NCBI GenBank assembly: GCA_030731845.1
Contig: JANQTF010000307.1
Span: 1-36,264 of the forward strand
Reading direction: 5' to 3'
Length of the DNA stretch: 36,264 nt
Source of the DNA: Bacteroidia bacterium
GTDB lineage: Bacteria > Bacteroidota > Bacteroidia > J057
Shown here: piece by piece, positions 32,921 to 36,264 of the stretch
How the letters are laid out: every line of letters begins with the position of its first letter
Numbering within the stretch: the stretch's first letter is position 1
Notes under the pieces: generated by a model
What the model was told of the DNA's origin: nothing
Seen by the model: the letters and a program-made list of their open reading frames with translations, nothing else
Databases searched by the model: none
Position numbers and translations under genes: made by a program

Positions 32921-33643
32921 ATGAATCTACGATTGTTGTTCACACTTTCCCTCTTCACAGCTCTTCAGGCTTCCACCATTTCTCTTGCACAATCTGCCCC
33001 TTCTCATGATTTGTGGCAGGCGCAGTTGCAAAAATATGTCTCCGCCAGCGGAAGCGTCAATTACACCGCATGGAAACAGAACATGACTGAACTCCAGCAA
33101 TATCTCACTGTGCTGGAGGCTGCTGCGCCACAAAGCTCATGGTCACACAATGAGCAACTCGCCTACTGGATCAATGCCTACAATGCCTACACCGTCAAGC
33201 TCATCCTCACCCATTTTCCAGTCAGCAGCATCAAGGAGGTGGAACAACCTTGGGACAAAAAATTCATCACAATCGCGGGTACTGCCTACAGCCTCAATGA
33301 GATTGAGAACACCATTCTTCGTGGCAAACTCAAAGAACCCCGTATTCACTTTGCTGTGAACTGCGCCGCCAAATCTTGCCCACCCCTCCTGAACAAAGCC
33401 TACACAGCCACCAACGTCCAAGCTCTCCTTGAGCAACAGGCACGCAAGTTTGTCGGTGACACCCGATTCAACAGCATCGCTGCCTCCGAAGTGGCTCTCT
33501 CCAATATATTTAATTGGTACCGAAGTGATTTCGAACAAAGCGGAAGCTTGATCGACTATCTCAACAAATATTCTCAGACCCCCATTTCCAGCTCTGCCAG
33601 CATTTCCTTCAAGGAATATGATTGGAGATTGAATGGGAAATAG
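32921..33643 (+). CDS. Secreted DUF547 protein
   Basis: A 240-residue protein with an N-terminal signal peptide (LLFTLSLFTALQASTISLAQ, cleavage near residue 24). The DUF547 domain fills the rest: QLAYWINAYNAYTVKLILTH, SLNEIENTILRG, and PRIHFAVNCAAKSCPPLLNKAY with two conserved Cys and a His, then FNWYRSDF. DUF547 has a papain-like/circularly permuted thiol-protease fold suspicion in the literature but no proven general activity. It is divergent from the T9SS cargo gene, with 207 nt between the starts. No operon partner; ruvB is convergent downstream. Periplasmic location predicted. Confidence 0.9.
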   Translation: MNLRLLFTLSLFTALQASTISLAQSAPSHDLWQAQLQKYVSASGSVNYTAWKQNMTELQQYLTVLEAAAPQSSWSHNEQLAYWINAYNAYTVKLILTHFPVSSIKEVEQPWDKKFITIAGTAYSLNEIENTILRGKLKEPRIHFAVNCAAKSCPPLLNKAYTATNVQALLEQQARKFVGDTRFNSIAASEVALSNIFNWYRSDFEQSGSLIDYLNKYSQTPISSSASISFKEYDWRLNGK

Positions 33644-33741
33644 GGCAATTGCCCACACCGCGCTTCCTCTTTCGCTTGTCTCAGTGAAAACATGGCGAAA
33701 AGATGATAGCAGAGCGGAGTAAAACAAGAGGACCGAGCTCC

Positions 33742-34764
33742 TTAAAAAAGCGCAGCCTGACCGGGATCCTTCCCTTCTGGAAAACGGCCATAGTGCTTGT
33801 ATGCCCGCTCTGTGGCCATGCGCCCACGTGCTGTGCGTGTGAGGAAGGCCTCCATCACAAGGTATGGCTCATATACCTCTTCGATGGTTTCGGCCTCTTC
33901 GCCCACCGCCGCGGCAAGGCTGTTGAGGCCCACAGGGCCGCCTTTGAATTTATCGATCAGCGTCAGGAGAATTTTATTGTCCATGTCATCAAGGCCAGCC
34001 TCATCTACTTCGAGGGCTTTGAGGGTCATTTTGGCAATGTCCATGGTGATGATCCCCTCTCCTTTGACCTGGGCAAAGTCGCGGGTTCGTCGTAGCAAGC
34101 GATTGGCGATGCGTGGAGTGCCGCGGCTGCGCCGCGCAATTTCAAAGGAAGCTTCCCTCACAATTTCCACATTGAGCACCCCGGCAGAGCGTGTCACGAT
34201 CCGCGCCAGGGTCTCGGCGTCATAATATTCCAGCCTGGCGTTGATCCCAAATCTTGCCAACATGGGCGAAGTGAGCAGACCGGCCCGTGTGGTGGCTCCC
34301 ACCAGGGTAAAAGGGCTCAGGCCAATCTCAATGCTACGGGCATTGGGCCCGGTCTCCACCATGATGTCGATCTTGAAGTCCTCCATAGCCGAGTAGAGGT
34401 ATTCCTCAATCACGGGCGACAATCGGTGGATTTCGTCGATAAATAAGACATCCCCTTCACCAAGGTTGGTGAGCAGACCGGCAAGATCTCCGGGTTTTTC
34501 CAGCACAGGACCTGAGGTGGTCGTAATTCCTGCACCAAGCTCTTGGGCGATGATAAACGAGAGCGTCGTTTTTCCCAATCCCGGCGGGCCATGCAGCAGC
34601 ACGTGATCCAGGGCATCACCTCGCATTTTAGCTGCCTGGATAAAGATCTTCAGGTTGTCGGTCAGTTTTTTTTGCCCCGTAAAATCCTCCAATTCCTTTG
34701 GACGAAGCATTTTTTCTTCGTCGTTTGGGTTTTGCAGAGAAGGATCGAGCATTTCGTTGCGCAT
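33742..34764 (-). CDS. ruvB: Holliday junction branch migration ATPase RuvB
   Basis: A 340-residue AAA+ ATPase. The start is placed at the ATG giving [11 protein letters not shown], about 20 residues before the conserved [11 protein letters not shown]; the 32-codon upstream extension is not typical. Walker A is [10 protein letters not shown] (59-66), Walker B is LFIDEIHRL (Asp110, Glu111), sensor 1 is [13 protein letters not shown], and the C-terminal winged helix shows [13 protein letters not shown] and [17 protein letters not shown]. RuvB hexamers drive branch migration with RuvA on Holliday junctions before RuvC cleavage. Length and all motifs fit. It is downstream of the O-antigen ligase-like gene on the same strand by 114 nt. 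Confidence 0.97.
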   Translation of the reverse strand: MRNEMLDPSLQNPNDEEKMLRPKELEDFTGQKKLTDNLKIFIQAAKMRGDALDHVLLHGPPGLGKTTLSFIIAQELGAGITTTSGPVLEKPGDLAGLLTNLGEGDVLFIDEIHRLSPVIEEYLYSAMEDFKIDIMVETGPNARSIEIGLSPFTLVGATTRAGLLTSPMLARFGINARLEYYDAETLARIVTRSAGVLNVEIVREASFEIARRSRGTPRIANRLLRRTRDFAQVKGEGIITMDIAKMTLKALEVDEAGLDDMDNKILLTLIDKFKGGPVGLNSLAAAVGEEAETIEEVYEPYLVMEAFLTRTARGRMATERAYKHYGRFPEGKDPGQAALF

Positions 34765-34878
34765 GAAGGTGGGTGATTCTGGGCCTTCCTTCATCCAAAA
34801 ACAGAAAGAAAGCCTAAGATTGGGACGAAAAATACTATTTTCTGCTATATTTTTCAGCAAAAAATCCCAACATAATGA

Positions 34879-36111
34879 TCACAACTCTTCTTCGCGCAAA
34901 AGCCACATCGTAAAGGCGGCAAAAAAGGTCATACCAATTTGCCTCTCCAGCATACTTTCAAAACACATGGCAACCAGCATCGTCATGGCAAAAGCCAGAA
35001 CCAAAGGCGGCACTTTTTTGCGGGTTTCCCAGATTGGTTGGCCTATTGCCAGAAGAAGCACGAGCAAGCCAGCAAGTCCGGCGCCTGCCCACTGTTTCAG
35101 GTATTGATTGTGAGGATTGGTGAGCAATCCCTCCGCACGGCTATCGAGCCCCTGGGCTTCATATTGTTGGAGCATTTCGTCTCCTACATCCTCGATTCCT
35201 ACACCGAGTAGCGGGTGTTCCTTCACAATTCCCCAACTCGATTTCCAGGCTAATAAGCGCAAAGAGAGAGAATTGTCCGTGAGATCAGCTTCCGATTGTT
35301 GGTATTGCTGCCAATCCCACAGGGTGACTTCCATTCGTAGCCGAAAGGAAGGAACCGTATAAAAAGCCATGACCGGCCCCAGCATCAGCAGGGCTGATAG
35401 CCCGATGAGCACCCAGCGATGGCCACGCTGCCATAGCCACACAAATCCATAGCTCGCAATTCCTGCATAGAAGCTCAACAGCCCGGTGCGTGATACCAGG
35501 ATGTGAATGGCTATCGCATTCACAATTACCATCGCAAGAATGATCCAGCGCAGCACAAGGCTCCATTTCCCCACCGATTTCTCCCACAGGGAGAGCCCAA
35601 TCAGCACGGACCAACCGAGCAGCAATCCAAAGTATATATGACTGATACTTCCTACTACGTCGATATAAGAGTTCTCCGCAACCCTCGTCATTTGCTCTTT
35701 GTAAGTAAAAATGAACTTCACCAGTGTGACAATGGCTACAAAACTTTGGGTTGCCAGGAAGAGGAGCTTCAGCCAGCGCCATTCGACTTGAGCAAATTTC
35801 GGAAGAAGATAAATCGCCAGTGGAATCAGAAGAAACGGAATTTTGCCATAAACATCCTTGGCCCACAGGGCACTGTTCTCCGTCCAAATGCCACTTAGCA
35901 AAGCAACCAGCAAAATCCCGATCAACCAGATCACCGTTTTGGTTTCTTTGGTGCGAAGGCGAGGGAAGCCATTTAGGACGCAATTCCATGCAGCGGCAAA
36001 CGCCAACGCCACCGTGGAGATGCTTAGCAAGGCTTTGCCAGTGCTCAGCCCGATCACAAGGACCACAGAGGCCAAAAATGCGAGGGTACGTGGCGTGAGA
36101 TAGGATTTCAT
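34879..36111 (-). CDS. O-antigen ligase / polymerase family membrane protein
   Basis: A 410-residue polytopic protein with about ten to twelve membrane helices and a large periplasmic loop between about residues 250 and 335. The Wzy_C/WaaL-type signature is present: SRTGLLSFYAGI before the loop, then LLAWKSSWGIVKEHPLLGVG and NPHNQYLKQWAGAGLAGLL after it; the late loop His and Arg residues are typical of the catalytic region. Such proteins either join O-antigen to lipid A-core (WaaL) or polymerise polysaccharide repeats (Wzy); the two cannot be told apart by sequence alone. The upstream partial gene on the same strand stops 52 nt before it, so they may form a polysaccharide operon. Confidence 0.87.
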   Translation of the reverse strand: MKSYLTPRTLAFLASVVLVIGLSTGKALLSISTVALAFAAAWNCVLNGFPRLRTKETKTVIWLIGILLVALLSGIWTENSALWAKDVYGKIPFLLIPLAIYLLPKFAQVEWRWLKLLFLATQSFVAIVTLVKFIFTYKEQMTRVAENSYIDVVGSISHIYFGLLLGWSVLIGLSLWEKSVGKWSLVLRWIILAMVIVNAIAIHILVSRTGLLSFYAGIASYGFVWLWQRGHRWVLIGLSALLMLGPVMAFYTVPSFRLRMEVTLWDWQQYQQSEADLTDNSLSLRLLAWKSSWGIVKEHPLLGVGIEDVGDEMLQQYEAQGLDSRAEGLLTNPHNQYLKQWAGAGLAGLLVLLLAIGQPIWETRKKVPPLVLAFAMTMLVAMCFESMLERQIGMTFFAAFTMWLLREEEL

Positions 36112-36163
36112 GCAGGGAAAAACAAAATGCTAGCGAATGTGGGCATATTTTCTTGAAATCCCC

Positions 36164-36264
36164 TCACATCCACCATACCACAATTTCGCGGTCCTGCACC
36201 TGGCGAATCTCCTTGCGGATGCGCTCCTCCCAGGGGAGCTCTGAGGAATGCTTTTTCTCGAAAA
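36164..36264 (-). CDS. Unidentified protein, C-terminal end only
   Basis: A minus-strand frame is open from the right edge to a TGA at 36164-36166, giving the last 33 residues. They contain LPWEERIRKEIRQVQDRE and end in a short hydrophobic VVWWM. Codon use and the charged helix look like real coding sequence, and it lies 52 nt upstream of the O-antigen ligase-like start on the same strand. The LPWEERI motif occurs in bacterial sugar transferases, but here it is followed by a stop almost at once, so I do not assign a family. Confidence 0.55.
   Translation of the reverse strand, partial: FEKKHSSELPWEERIRKEIRQVQDREIVVWWM

Noticed and set aside
33643-33654. GGGCAATTGCCC palindrome at the end of the DUF547 gene
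   Set aside because: It has no loop, no T run and includes the stop codon; too short to call a terminator or operator.

Overview
The window looks like chromosomal DNA of a Bacteroidota bacterium of moderate GC content. Three things point there: a large SprA protein (the outer-membrane pore of the type IX secretion system, T9SS, which is confined to this phylum), a secreted protein with SprB-type repeats and a T9SS C-terminal sorting domain, and several matches to the phylum's TAnnTTTG -7 promoter box. Most starts lack a clear Shine-Dalgarno sequence. LPS genes (lpxB, an O-antigen ligase/polymerase) and many beta-barrel proteins fit a Gram-negative envelope. I could not fix the family; a Saprospiria- or Cytophagia-like organism is a guess. 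I saw no rRNA, tRNA, CRISPR array or intact mobile element.

Layout. 1-4658: 3' two-thirds of sprA, followed by a hairpin. 4925-10053: a two-gene unit in which a membrane GT2 polysaccharide synthase is fused to a GH26-like domain and a retaining TIM-barrel glycosidase, overlapping by ATGA a lipoprotein that repeats the same glycosidase module. This is the most unusual part of the window. 10063-13372: nitroreductase, secreted glutathione peroxidase, a repeat cluster with a relic of a regulator gene, a zinc-ribbon membrane protein and gcvH. 13477-18059: a GT4 glycosyltransferase and a very large fusion of a peptidase-MA-like domain, a TolB-like propeller and an outer-membrane barrel. 18193-21681: a tightly overlapping operon surE - GNAT - lpxB - FAD oxidoreductase. 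21729-23441: aldo/keto reductase and a small outer-membrane barrel.

23529-29679: the MoxR/DUF58 cluster. SpoIIM, DUF4129, DUF4350, MoxR ATPase and DUF58 run leftward as a compact operon, and an RDD membrane protein diverges from it. 29680-30082 is an AT-rich stretch with no convincing gene. 30083-30964 encodes a secreted YD-repeat-like protein, separated by a palindromic terminator from the convergent SprB-repeat T9SS cargo gene (31070-32713). Then come a secreted DUF547 protein, ruvB, an O-antigen ligase-like protein and the last 33 codons of an unidentified gene.

Together the genes are mostly about the cell envelope: protein secretion (SprA and its cargo), exopolysaccharide synthesis with coupled trimming or remodelling (GT2-GH and its lipoprotein partner), LPS (LpxB, O-antigen ligase, GT4) and envelope quality control (MoxR cluster). 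Housekeeping genes (ruvB, gcvH, surE) are interspersed. All functions are inferred from motifs read by eye; no database search was possible.
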